Assembly: GCA_021234535.1 (NCBI GenBank)
Contig: CM037840.1
Coordinates: 28,409,520 to 28,473,519 of the forward strand
Direction: 5' to 3'
Length of the DNA stretch: 64,000 bases
Origin: Stichopus chloronotus
Lineage: Eukaryota; Echinodermata; Holothuroidea; Aspidochirotida; Stichopodidae
Positions 24,961 through 38,100 of the stretch are shown here, one piece after another. Both the position numbers and the translations under genes were made by a program. Numbering within the stretch: the stretch's first letter is position 1; every line of letters starts with the position of its first letter. The notes under the pieces were generated by a model. The model saw only the letters and a list, made by a program, of their open reading frames with translations, was not told the DNA's origin and ran no database searches.

Positions 24961-27529
24961 AAAATGGACTTTAAAAACAGGGACATATAGCTAGATACAT
25001 ACGTACAATGATAAAGTTCACCCCTGACCACCCTTACGAAAGGTCCTGCAAGGGAGTGTGGATGAGCTACGTGTCACATTTTCTCCCTTCTTTTTTAAGG
25101 CAAAACTATCCATTGACAACGATGGATTAGCCATTCAAATGAAGATTGTCTACAATCACACTGCATTTTTAAAAGAAGCTGTAACAATTCACTTGTAATA
25201 TAATGGAAGTGAGACAACTAAGGAATGCGGATTAAGGGGAGAGGAGTTTCTGCATAACTAGGATGTTTTGGGAAATGCGTTGTAGCAGCTTGGTATTTTA
25301 GTCGCTAGCGTTCAGATCTACTACCTACAACCGAGTTCTTATCCTTGTAAAGTTTCAAATATTAAAGTCTCTGAAGAAATGAAAAAAAAGAGAGAGTAAA
25401 TTGCGTAGTCAGGATTGTGGGTATGAGACCTGCCAATGTAACCAGGGATTTTACGAGCGAGCCGATATGGGTTGTAACTTGCACGAATTCTGTTCAGAAT
25501 TTACTCATTCAGGTCAGCTAAAGTTGTGAGAGAAGTTCTATAGTAAAGGACGGGACGGATTTTTTGTTTGCAATCTTCACGAGGATATCGGACAGAACCT
25601 CAGAGTAATTAGAGAGGCAATGGAGATATTGCAGTTGTGCCCATCCAGCAACGGAATGGCAGGGTTATTGCATTGACGTTTGAAGTTAAAGTTTGTTTCC
25701 GAAAGTGACACCAAGGAAAGCTGCACTGGGAGAGGCTCTAATAAAGCATTATAGATATTTTGAAGACAAATGCACGGTGTTTTTTTTTTTTAAAACGTTA
25801 CAAGAGAAAGAGTGTATAAAAAAGAGTATCTGATATACAAAATTAGAGTATATTAAGGAAAATCAAGTTCGAGACGACAGTTCATGAAGTACCAGCTTTC
25901 AAGGTAAGAAATTGTAAATTTCGGTTTAGGGGTTTTTTTTTTTTTGGTACGTTGTACATCATTATTATCGCCATACTGCCTGAATTTGCAGTTCGTAGCC
26001 TGGAGAATATTCAGGTTACGAAAAGGGATGCTTGCGTTAAGGGTATTGCTCGGATAAGATTTGCAGTGCATTTGGACTTCCCGGTTGGGGAGAAAGAGAA
26101 GAGTCTAGTTAACCGTAGGTTGAATCTGGGCATTTCGTATCTGATACTGGTGAGTAATGCTTTATTAAAAGCTTTTTTCGACAAGTAGGAATAAACCATT
26201 TGTAGAAGAATATTTGATAAGACCAATGTGAATTTCGGAGAGCCAAAAAGCCTGATTTATGTTGGGTTTACCTTGGCGAAAAAAGTAGATGTTTTGTTCC
26301 AGGTGGGTCGTTGTGCGATTGTCGATTATTCTTTCTATTTTTACTAAAGGTGGGGGTAGGCTGTTAGAAGTTGTGTTGTTTAGTACGATCTTTACTAACT
26401 TACTGATTTGAATTAATATCATTTTGGTCGTATTCCTCAAGAGCTGTTTGGAAATAACCCATCTTTGAAGTTCATTAAAAAGTAGACATATGGGAAGACG
26501 GGCGTAAATGTCAGGAATTTGATACATAGTATTATGTCCAGGGGAAGTCTTAAATTTAAAGATGTCAGCTTCCAATTCGTTTAAAAATAGTGAAATATTT
26601 TCATTAAAATCTCAAAAATGGAAACCAAAATGTTTCATCTTTGATGCATTGATCTGTAACTTGTCACTGTGTCGGTTATGGGTAGCGTTTATGAGGGCTT
26701 TCAACTCCCTCCAAAATATTTTGAGATTTGTCGTCGTTAAGAGTTCATGAGCAATTATTTTGGATGCCGATAATGTCGCCCATCCGAGTTCATTTTCTAA
26801 TTTTCAAGATGGTCATCTCATCCCTATACGTAGTATAATAGCGAAGGGCTCCTGTACTCCATTGAGCTGCTTAAGTGAATTGACACTTACATGGTTACAG
26901 TGGCCGGCTTCTTAAGTATTCAGCTAAAACCAAATGGCGTTAGTAGGTTCCCTTAGGATGCACAAATCACATGGATCAGGGTTACCGATTGTGGTGAGAT
27001 GGCAGGAAGGGGTATCTAGATGTGTCTGTGTTTGTGTGAGTGCATCGGTATGTATCTAAGTACACCATCTCCTCCTACAGACGGTAAGTTGGATGAACTT
27101 GATAGGTAGATGCCCGAGGGTAGGATACAATTTCCACCCGAAGGATGATGTCATAGGTCAAAGGCCAAGGGTCACCATTATTAAAACAGATAATACAGTG
27201 TGTCATAGTTGCTGTTAGTGCGAGGTGTCAAGGTTACTTTTTACATCTTTTATTTTCCATGAATGTCACACAGTAGTTCAACCTATGTAGCTATGCTTTT
27301 AGTTGAGATATTAGACATTACGTCTGTTTACAATGTAATTTTCATGTGCTGGTCTATGTTAGCACTCTCCTCCCTGTTGCACATGGGAGGAGTTGGAATA
27401 TTAAGATATTATTAAGACCATCTACGTTTAAAGTAAGAGGAGCAGTTTGCAATTATAGTTATTCTTAATTTTTTTTATTTTTTTTTTTCAATTGAAAATA
27501 TACATTAAGCATTTTAAGGGGAGTGATTA
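24961..27529. other. Intergenic, no gene recognised
   Basis: Several ORFs of 60-136 codons overlap on both strands (25853-26750) without family features; the longest (26165-26575, minus) has no splice context. A stretch at 26920-27180 with GGTCAAAGGCCAAGGGTCA resembles common dispersed repeats of marine invertebrates. Confidence 0.4.
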
Positions 27530-28352
27530 TTAGCTACGGACAAAATGTAACTATTGTCCTCTTTTAATGGTGAACTGATTGCCAACGGAAAACCAAATGA
27601 ATAGGCTCTGGCAGACAACAGCCACAGACAGTAAAGGTGGCCTTTTTTGCGAACAATGAACTCAAACGTACAGAAAAAAGGTGTTAATGAAGTAAGATAA
27701 AGACACCTACAATAGCCGATATTAAAAGTCCTCGTAGCCAAAGGTTCAAGGTGGAGCCATGGTGCGCAGTCACTGTAGGAAAGACGTAAGAGTTATGCCT
27801 TTTAGATTTCGAATAAGTATGATGTGTTGTAAAGGTAGGGCATTTCAACCACCCAACCCTTTAGTTGTTGCAAAATTTTAAGATATTCTAACACATGTCT
27901 CTATAAAGCAAGTGAATTGCAAACCCATAAGTTTTCACTACTTGTAGGAATTGCAATCATCGCAACTCACTATACAGCCGAACTTGACTTTTTATGCCAC
28001 TTCCAAGTTACCATAGCCTGACTATGGCTTTTAAAGGTTAGTTGCAAGAGGTAAATTTTTTCTCTTATTTACCATTTGTTTTTGTAATCATGTCCTTCTA
28101 AATTGTTAAATCAGGTTCCAAGATGCTATTGGAGGCAAGTACTAACACAACATATTTTAAGACAGGAAGGTCACAACTGCACACGTTTTCATGAACGTTT
28201 TCCACGTTTACGTGATCTGGACGACTAAACCCCACAACCTTAAACGAAGCAATTTTTTCAAGGCTCCAATTCGTGTTTTTTAAATAAATAGTTTCCAAGT
28301 ATACGATCCAACAGTTTCTATACTTCATGTAATCATCAAATTGAAAAGATCT

Positions 28353-28383
28353 CAATAAAAACAGAAGCCTTCTGTTTTTATTG
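28353..28383. terminator. Perfect hairpin with AATAAA on both strands
   Basis: CAATAAAAACAGAAG, one base, then the exact complement CTTCTGTTTTTATTG. Each strand carries AATAAA, so it could act as a two-way polyadenylation signal; it may equally be just the end of the repeat unit. Confidence 0.4.
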
Positions 28384-29277
28384 TGACCAACTTCATCTTT
28401 ATACCTTTTAAAATAAAGAAAAAAAATATTTTGAGAGAAGAAGCAGTTTGTAATGAATATTCATAAGTTGTTCTTTCTTTAAAAGGTTTTTTTTATTGAC
28501 CACAAAAAAGGGAGGGGGGTATAAGGCACGAAAAATATGTGACTATTGTCCTCGTTTCATGGTGAACTGATTGTTAAAGGATGGCAAAATGAATAGATGC
28601 TTGGAAACAACAGCAGCACTCAGTAAAGGTGGCCTTCTCTGTTAACAATGAACTTTAACGGACAGAAATTTACAAATGCTATTCTTTAAACTATGTGTAT
28701 CTGAGTAATAATTCTAAGTGTTGAATGAATTACAAGAAAAGATATCTACAATAGGCTTCATGAAAAGTCCCTCTAGCTGAAAGGTTCAACGACCATCGTG
28801 CACAGTGACTGCAGTAAAGACGTTAGAGTTATACCTGTTAGCTTTCCAATAAGTAAGGTGTGTTGTACAGGATATAGCTGAATTGAGGTGACTTTTATGT
28901 CACTTCCAAGTTACCATACTGTCACTTCCAAGTTACCATAATCTGACCATGAAGTCTTCAGTTAAGTTGCCAGAGGTTAATAGTTTGTTCCCCTATTTAC
29001 CCCTTGTTTTTGTAATTATGTCCTTTTATTAATTCCCAAATCAGGGCACAATAAATTATTGCAGACAAGTGCTGGCACAAAATATTTTAAAACGTGAATA
29101 TCGCAACTTTACACGTAGTTTTCAGAAACGTTTTCTTGATTGACATGATCAAGACGAGTAAACCCCACCCCCTTAAACAAAGAATTTTTTCATGGCTCCA
29201 GTTTGTGTGTTTGAAATGAATAGTTTCCCAAACCGTTTCTATATTTCATGTAATCATGATCTGATAGGTAAGGTCTC

Positions 29278-29328
29278 AATAAAAACAGAAGCCCCGGAGT
29301 ACAAGTCTCCGAGGCTTCTATTTTTATT
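29278..29328. terminator. Related hairpin at the end of the second repeat copy
   Basis: AATAAAAACAGAAGCC pairs with GGCTTCTATTTTTATT (one mismatch), enclosing an inner CGGAG...CTCCG stem. Same comment on AATAAA as for the first hairpin. Confidence 0.4.
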
Positions 29329-29429
29329 AAGACTAAATTTGTCTACATATAAATCGAATGTTTTGTTTGGAGAGGAGAAGCAGTTTCAAAAAACGTTTTT
29401 TAGTTTTTTTCATTAAGTTTTTTGTTCAA

Positions 29430-31760
29430 TTATCCGCACAAGTAAAACCTTTTTGAGTCAAAAATCAATTACTTTTATACATCTCTGCTCCTGTATTCAA
29501 TACATGAACAGGAAGTGTAAAAAAAATTGTCGTGGAGCTATGGTTGATAATAAAATTTTTAAACGTTGTTAAAAGTAATGTCCCGGTAAAAATGTCTGCA
29601 ACTCAGCAATTAATAAGCTAACGTTTTGTTTATTAAAGAAAATTATTATGAATGTACGGATATGTTTATCTGGGACTCGTAAAAATTGACATGCGCCTTT
29701 TTAAAGGAAATAGTCGTTCTTAATGAATATAACTTGTTGTAAACTTTTTTGGTATATAACGTACATGAATTTTTATTTTTTGCCGATTTTTAAACAATTC
29801 TTACGAAATAGTTGGTATTGTCTTTGAAAAAAAAATTATTTCCATCACAAGTCATGTCGTGTATAGAATGTATCATGTGTTACTTAAATTAACGTTACTC
29901 ACTTGATGGTGTCACGTGTGTTAATGTTAAGGTCAAGGTCAGTCAAATCTTCTTCTTTTAATCGTTTCGACATTACTTATAGCCTTTGTTATGAAACTGG
30001 ATTTGTTTCTTAGCTACAGTTGAAAATATTAACACATCTATTAAAGATACCCTGAATGTACAGATACGAATATCTCCAACTTGTTATCATATCTCATATA
30101 TTCTTTCTTAAGAAATAGGTGGTGTTTACAAAGTTCGAGTCGAAAATCAATTAATTGTATGCATTTTTGTTAGTTGATATTACGATTCTTGGCAAATGCA
30201 CAGAAAGGATTAAATAGAATTATCGAGGAGTTATGGTTGATAACAAAATAGACTTTTAAACGATGCCAGAAGAGAGGTACCGGTAAGAACGTCTGGAACT
30301 CAGCAATCATGAAGGTTACGTTTTGTGAATCAATGGGAATGATCTTAGAAGAACCGATAAGTATATCTGGAACTCATAAACAAATCGGCATTCCACCTTT
30401 TAAAAATAAATCGATGGTGCTTACCATGTCTTGTTGTTGAATGTTTTTATGCAAATCTGGTACTATATCCATGATTTCGTATATATCTTGGACTTGAAAG
30501 TAATCTTGACTGTGTAGTAGGTTTTGTCTTTTGGTAAGTAAATACATGTTTATTACAGTCTGAACCTGCATGTCCTAGTAAGAATGTCATTTAAATAGAC
30601 CCTATTACGTTGATAGTTTCAGTTGTGAGGATGTTAAAATCAAAGTTAATCAAAACTTCTATTGTAATCATTTTCAAATTAGTTATAATCTTAAATAAAA
30701 ACTGGATTTGTTTCTAAAATACACTACAAACGATATAATTAAGGACATCCTGAATGTACTAATGTACCGATAACAAAATATCTAACTCGTGACCAAATCT
30801 TACATATTTTTCCAAAAGAAATAGATGACGCTTAATAGCTACTAGTCGAAAAATTAAATTCATCCCTATTATTGTTCTTTCCGTTACGATATGTAACATA
30901 TCCGTACAAAGTCTAAAAATAGTATTTTTGAGCTCTGAAAACAAAATCGATTTTTAAGCGATGTTCAAAGCCATATCACGGTAAGAATGTCTGGAACTTA
31001 GCAATCATGAAGGTACCGTTTTATTCATCAATGCGAATTATCTTGAACGTACCGATAAGAATATCTGGACCTCGTAAAAAGGACATTTTTCTCCATAATA
31101 AGCAACTCGATGGTGTGTACTGAATATATCTGTTGTAAAGTGATATCCATGATTATTGTTAATTAGTGAATTTTCAAGTGTTTTTGACGAAAATAGTTGG
31201 TATCCTCTTTGAATAAAAAAATCGTTGTTCATTACAATCTAAGTCATATCGCGCCAAGAATGTCTCCGACTTAGCGTCATTGAAACAAACATTATTATGT
31301 TGATGTTTTCACCTGCTTCGAAATTCAAGAAATTGAAATCTTCCCTTTCAATCCTTCTGCTAAACAGTTGTACGGTAATCTTTGTTCAAAAACTGGATTT
31401 GCCTTTTATGTACCTTATGTATCGTTTGACACATCCATTAAAAACTTTCAAGAGAAATTTGTTGACGCTTACTGACTACGAGTGGTAGATAAATGAATTT
31501 TATGTAACCCATGTATGTGATATTCGACGTTCGATAATTAATACATGTCCTCTTAATAATATTCTGAAATTGTGGTTGATAACGAAGTAGACTGCTAAGA
31601 TATGATTCTATTCATGTCCGGGTAAGAATGTCTAGGAACTCATCAATACTCGTAAAAATTTTTTTTACGCATCGCTGGTAAGCATTTTTAATGTACCATT
31701 CAGAATACCTCCAATTCGTTGACAAATTAACATTTTTTTTCGTTCTTTACATAAGTGGAT
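29430..31760. repeat. Long-period tandem repeat, unit about 697 bp, about four diverged copies
   Basis: An anchor resembling CGGTAAGAATGTCTGGAACT recurs at about 29584, 30281, 30979 and 31621. Other blocks repeat in step: GTTGATAACAAAAT (29545, 30236, 30941, 31576) and AAATC.TC.T.T near 29945, 30650 and 31335. Copies are highly diverged with indels. No conserved ORF runs through them. Confidence 0.75.
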
Positions 31761-34700
31761 ACACTGTCACAAGTTATTATTCTACTTTACGGAAAATGTG
31801 TACTTAATATAATCTTCAAGTGTCTCGAATTATAAAGACATCATTACAATGCCTGCAGTTGGAATTTCTTTTATAATGCTTCACAGTATTTTCTGCTTGT
31901 TAGTGCTTAATTCCCGTAGTTTTCTGCAACTGCCTGATAGCAGTGTTAAAAAAGAGGGCTCTGTTAGAAAGCAAATAGACCTCTTTGACAATTGACCAGG
32001 CAGATCCTGTTAGTCGGGCAAATATATAATAAAAATATGTACAAATAATCGCGTCACATAAAGTGTGTAAATGTGCCTACTGGGGTATTTTTGATATGCT
32101 GAGTTCAAAAATTGCCGTAACCTTTCTCAAACATTTCAAATCAATCCGTCATAAAATTCAGTGTGTGAAATTCCCCATGAGTACTAAATTTCAGTGCCAC
32201 AGATCGTCTTGAACTCAAGATAGGGAAATTTCACCATTTCGCATGGCGGCCATATTGGAATTCAAAATGGCTACCATCAAGTTTGCTACAAATGTGAAAT
32301 AAATTCTTGATTATTCAGCATGTCAAAATGTCTATGTACCATATTTCAGTGCCAAATATCATATGGAAGCCCAAATAGTAAGCTCAACATTTCGTTATGG
32401 CGACCATATTGGAATTCAAAACGCCGGCCTATTGGTTAAACAGTCAGTTTGAATATGGCATTTTGTGAATTCAGAATGTCCAGATACCCCAACATATCAA
32501 CTTTAAACATTGTCTGCCAGTAGTGGACATCCTTTCCTCAAATCTTACCCTCTATAATCATTTTTACAGTTCGAGTGCCGAAATTTGATTAACAATGTCC
32601 CTACTTTTGTTTACAATTGATTACCCATACCATGAAGTAGTGCTATGCCAATGGTATATCCTGACAAGGACACACAAATAGTTCGCCAGACCTCGTAGCT
32701 ATATGTGGAACTCTTAGAAAGGACCGATAAGGAATGTCCCCGCAAGGTAGTAAATGTGCGTGTGTGTGTGTGTGTGTCTGAATATCAATTATCACCGTTC
32801 AGATCCTTATTTACAGTGAAACACTAATTAAGACACAGGTTTTAGTTAATATTTCTCTGTCTTTATGGTTCTTGCACTTCGTGCATACCCACAGTTACAC
32901 GATTCCGTCCATGCGCTTATATAATATAGGCTACGATACTTCTGCGAGGGCGGATCCTGGATTTTTGTTCGATTTCGAGGAAGCACTCTGGTGCCCAAAA
33001 TAAGAACGTCATACACTACACATGTAAAGCAGTCCTTATATCCACAGGCAACGTGGACCGTGACACTCTTCTGGGGGCCGAGACTGAAGTGGCGCCTGTA
33101 TATCACCATCTAGATTCTAGCTGTGATGTAAGTGAGGTCCCTGCGACCGGATTAACAAATTAAATTCAGACAGCAACAGATGAAGTCATGTTAGTAGTTG
33201 TTGCTCTTTTCTTCTTTATTCTCATCTATAGAGTAAGCTCTGATTTGTGCTTCAGTGTACAAATGACGATGAATCTACAAATCTCCATAAATTAAACATG
33301 GGAATATACCTACTTGGCTTAGAAAAACAGTGTTGAAAACATATTTTAAACTCTTGAAAATGTCAAAGGGAAATTTCTTCGAAATTAGGAAAGAGGATTT
33401 TAAAAATATCGAGATTCTGTAATGGCATTAAGAAGTTTATAATACACAGGTTAATTTAAGTCAATATACCTACTTGCAATGTTTCTACAGTCACTTGGAA
33501 TGTTTAAGTTAAAAAAAAAAACCGAACAAGAAATCTCCTGGCTGAATGTCAATGGTTTACGTTATTAAGATGAATGACTATGGTCTTATACTACACCATC
33601 GGAACCACAAATCCCATTTCCCACTGATGGTACGTGTGCTTATTACGTCATCATAGTCCTTCCTAACAGGAAAAGTCTTTTTCTGCCTCTCATTAGATAA
33701 AAAAGAAGAAAAAAAAGAAAAATGTACTGACAAGAAAATTGCGAGGGCTACAACTGTCATCATTATAACAGGAGGAAAAAGGTCAATAACGTAGGTGGTT
33801 TCTCCCATTTGGGTGGTAAGGGAGGGGGGAGAGTCGAGGTTCCAGTGACGCCTACCAACTTGTTATAGTTACATGTTAGCTACAGATGTGGGGGGATCAT
33901 GCCAGAAAAGCTTTGCACAAAAATATCCCAGAGACGACCGGAAATCCCCTTCTCAGGCTGCGCAGGCGTCGTTTCACTTTTGGGGAGCCAGCTAAAAAAC
34001 TGCTACTGTGGAGCCACCCCAAGCCACTGAAATAGATCTTCCGTAAGAGCCACCTCTGAGGTGAGCGCTAAGAAGACCAAAGGGACCAGAGGAGAAGGAC
34101 GAGTCTGGAAATCTTTCAGAACACGTTGGAAGACACAAGAACGAGATAATGAGAGAAACCTTCCACGGTATGATTACAAAGTGGTGGAAAGAAAACGAAA
34201 AGTGTCCTAAGTGCAGAAGAGAGCAAGTGAATTGGAGGTATGGTCTTCTGGGACCTGTTCCTCTGCCAGAGACTAGGCCTCTGTTACAGAATATCACTCT
34301 GAGGTAAATGACAGCGAGTGATAGATTTTTGTCTCATGTACGATGACCAATGCACTTTTTTTCCTTCCTATAAGAAGCTTACGGTGAAAATGGTATAGCC
34401 CATGGCAATAATCGACAGTCTCACTCAATCCGTTTCCATATGCGTTCTGCTGATATCAGAGAGCGTGTAATTACCTAAAGCTGGAATATGAATGGAAAAG
34501 ACAATCCCCTCGTCATCTACCTTTGTTCTTTGTCAGTGTTTCAGGGAAGAGAAAGCAGGGCAAAATATCACCATCTGTCACAAAAGTTGAAAGAGAACTA
34601 TGTACTCATTTTTATAGATAATTGAATATGAAAATTGTCTCCACATTTATGTTGGCCCTACAAAATTCAAACCCTTCAAGGAAGCATAGCAGTCAATCAC

Positions 34701-35169
34701 AGTCACTTGAACACGAACAAACCAATGGGAATTAATGTGAATAATTATGTATGCAAAAATGGGGCTTAAACGATCGCCTTTTTTGTAGTGGCTACGACAT
34801 GTTCCTCAGAATTTGACTTTTCACTGACAAAATTTCAGCTCATAGTCCAGCTTTAAACCTCCATTTAAATCACAGGTCAAGAGTTTATATGGAGTGGCAA
34901 TTATGTCATCGTTGTGATAGATGTCGCCCTTCACTTGTCGTTTTTCTTTTTTTAACTTGATTAAACTTGACGATAGGTTGTCGTTAATGTTCAGAGTTTG
35001 TATATCAGAGGGTAACTGGTGCCATTTTGAAGGGATTCTGCCACTCAATTCCTATTTGGCTACAATGTTATCGTACGGCGCGTCACGAGCGTTGACGACA
35101 TTTTGCATGATAGTTCACTATCTCTCTCTCTCTATATATATATCTATATATACATATTATCGGCAGTGC
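31761..35169. other. Intergenic and 3' flank of the transporter gene
   Basis: No gene recognised. Contains a repeat at 32220-32440, a (GT)n run at 32759-32778, a probable transposon relic at 33890-34010 and (CT)n(TA)n at about 35121-35155. A 101-codon minus ORF (33992-34297) overlaps the relic. Confidence 0.4.
32220..32440. repeat. Two copies of a CCATATTGGAATTC block
   Basis: GCGGCCATATTGGAATTCAA (32245) and GCGACCATATTGGAATTCAA (32400) lie about 155 bp apart, each after CATTTCG. Likely part of a dispersed repeat. Confidence 0.5.
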
Positions 35170-38100
35170 TTAAGGTTGGACTTTATCGTCTGAGGGGCTC
35201 TCTGCGGGTTTGTATGAGAAAAGTGCCGCGGTGAAAAACAGCAGCGACAAGGACCGACAAATCACCAGAATCACAAACGCCGAATTAGAGAACTGTTCGT
35301 TCTGGTACATCCAACAGGTTTTGGCGCCATCGCAGTCGTACTCCCAAATCAGACAGACGCCATCAATGAGTGTTCCAAAGATTATAGGACCGGGGACAGA
35401 ACCTGTCGGAAGGAAGGGAGAAGGAGAGAGAATTGTTTCATTAAATAATTTCAAATTCGTTCAGTGGCGAGTTAGACGAATAGGTGTCCGATTTGATGAA
35501 CACCGATTTAATAAACGAAAGAGACAAGAAACTGGAATACCATGAATAATCTGTGAAGCCACATTTGTTCAACTCCTGACTTGATTTGAAAGCTTACTTT
35601 CATAATGTAACGCATTTAAAATTACCGAATGCCCGGAACATCAGCGACTGTAGGCCCATGGCAGTGGTGCGCTGGGAGGGCGAGACAACGCTGTGATGAA
35701 GAAAACACAATAAGTTGAAATAGTCAAAGTAAACGAAACATTCGAAAAAAAAAAATTCTGCTTTTTCATTATAATCGTGCACAGGTCGTTCACTGGGTGT
35801 TTCAAGTTGTTCACTATTGGGAGTTATTAATGTGGAAATTTAGAACCTGGAGTATTAATCAACAGAGTTACCAGAGAAGATCTAATAGCGTGAGTTACTC
35901 AAGCAATGAGAAAGGATGGCAGTCTCCCTATATTGGATCATCGTGGAGAGGAGCTTCTAAACAGAATCGGCTATAAATCAGACAATAAACACCTTGTGGA
36001 CAAGGAATACACCACTAGGAGGGAGGGGGGGGGGTTATGAATCAGTTGGTATAATAGACTGCAATGTTATTTTAAGCTCATGGAGATCAAATGGTGATGG
36101 TGACCAAGACCTTTGTTACGGTCATTGTACTTGCAGTGACGCAAGTTGATCGTTTCTCATTTCTGTAGAGCGCCGCCACTTTTCCATAGTTTCTCAGTTG
36201 CTCCGCTGCTGTGTCATCGAAGACCCTAGGCTGGTAAGATTTCGGAAAAACAGAAACTGTGATCATTTCTCTTCGTGGCTCGACTACGGGTACCCTACGC
36301 CGTACAACACGATGCCAAATGTAAAAGTCAACCAGGATTATTTCGGACAAATATCGTGTATTTGGTCTTAAAAGGAGTTAGCTGCCAGTTTCGCCACAGA
36401 GGCTTATATATTTTCCGACGTCCGATATTTTCCGACAATTTATTTCGAAAGGGAACATTGTGGAAGGAGACGGACCTTCATTGCCTGAAAGGGGACATTC
36501 CAAAATGTACCTTGATGAATACAGCTTTTTCTTGTTACTCACTTCATCATTACATTCCATGCGATAGAATAAACACAGGAGATATTTAACGTATGACCTT
36601 CAGATTAATCTTCTGAACGGTCTACTTACCCGAGAAGCATCGTTTGAGACGGCACCAAAACCAGAGACGAACAAATCACGAGGAAAAATACCAAAAGGAA
36701 GAAGAAGTATATGCTATTACAATCCGTTGTACAACGTCCAGGAATAGCCATCCCTCCTCCTCCTCCTTCGAGCACACCAGAGGATGTACCCGAGATGCAG
36801 GAACAATCGACGTACATCTACACAGAGAATGTAAAGCAAAGAAAAAAGCACTATTATTCTAATGACACTGTCATATAATCGAAACAAAAGACGGTTTATT
36901 AAGTTTTCATTTTAGGGGGAAATTTAATTTTCGTTTTGTTCGCAGTATCATATCATAGATGTGGCAGCAGTAACTCGGGGCTATGGTGATCAAATTCCAT
37001 GGTGTAATTTTATAGACATGTAAAAAAGTTACTTTTTAACGAATATTATCAGTTTTTTCACTGTCATGGTTTTACTCATGGTGGTTACAGGTACACAGCT
37101 TGAGAAATTACAGGCTTCATGACTGTCGATGATTTCTGGAACAATTGAAACGTTAGCATTAGAAACATTCTTCAACTTAGTTTGCAGAAAAGAAAAAGAA
37201 AAGATATGTGACTGTGGTTGGCGTAAGAGTAGCTGTTGGCACCGTACACGCTGTCTCCAGCATAATAAAGTTACAAATAGCGTATGCATATCACTCCTTC
37301 TTTCATGACATTTGACCGCTATACGCAGAAATCAGAACGGTTCGACCAGTAACGCGTAGTTTAATAGCACTAATGATTGTGTGGACTCAGTTTGAGAAAA
37401 CAACGTTATTCGAACGTGTGTTGAAACAAAATTTGAACAGCTATTCGATATTCACGTTATGGGGTTATGTTTAGAAATATCAACGACGTAATGGTATCTC
37501 CTATAGCTAAGAGCCCTATAATCTGCATTTGTTTCAATACTAATGAATTAATAAACGAATGAATACCTTTGTCCCATTCACAGATTCTAGGGATGAGCAT
37601 CCAGCGTGACAAGCGGAGTAATACATGACGTCATTAGTACCACAGACCGGCGAGAAGGGATCCTCGCAATGGCAACGTGAATTGCAAGAATTCGTTAAGT
37701 TCATCACCTCGCTAACCTCAAATGAGCCGTGACTGGGGATGACGAAGAATGTACAACTCAGACTGTATACGGTTGAAATAGCATTTATTAAAGTCATTCT
37801 GTCTGCTCATCTCAAACAGGAAAACAAACCTGCACGGAGAGAACTACATGTAAAGATAGCCACTATTGACCAACCGATCTTTGAAAGACCAGAAATTTTC
37901 AAACGAAGTGAGAGAGAGAGATCGATGAAATGTCGTAAAGGCAAATGACTTTGTTTTGTCTGTGTGTTCATTATTTTCTTTTTTGTCTCTCCACGAACCA
38001 CATTTTATGAACAAATAATCGTTTCGTTGATTCACTTTTGTAGTAAAAAAAAAAAAAAAAAAAACACCCACCCAAACCGTCGTACGACGGTACGGGCCTT

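Larger units (their letters stand above)
27530..29330. repeat. Duplicated unit of about 0.9 kb, two diverged copies
   Basis: Copy 1 runs from about 27532 and copy 2 from about 28525, an offset near 990 bp. Shared blocks include CTATTGTCCTC, ATGGTGAACTGATTG, CAGTAAAGGTGGCCTT and GTCCTTCTA/GTCCTTTTA. Each copy ends in a hairpin (28353-28383 and 29278-29328). Confidence 0.75.

Noticed and set aside
26165..26575. Minus ORF of 136 codons
   Set aside because: No recognisable domain, overlapped by comparable ORFs on the other strand in AT-rich DNA.
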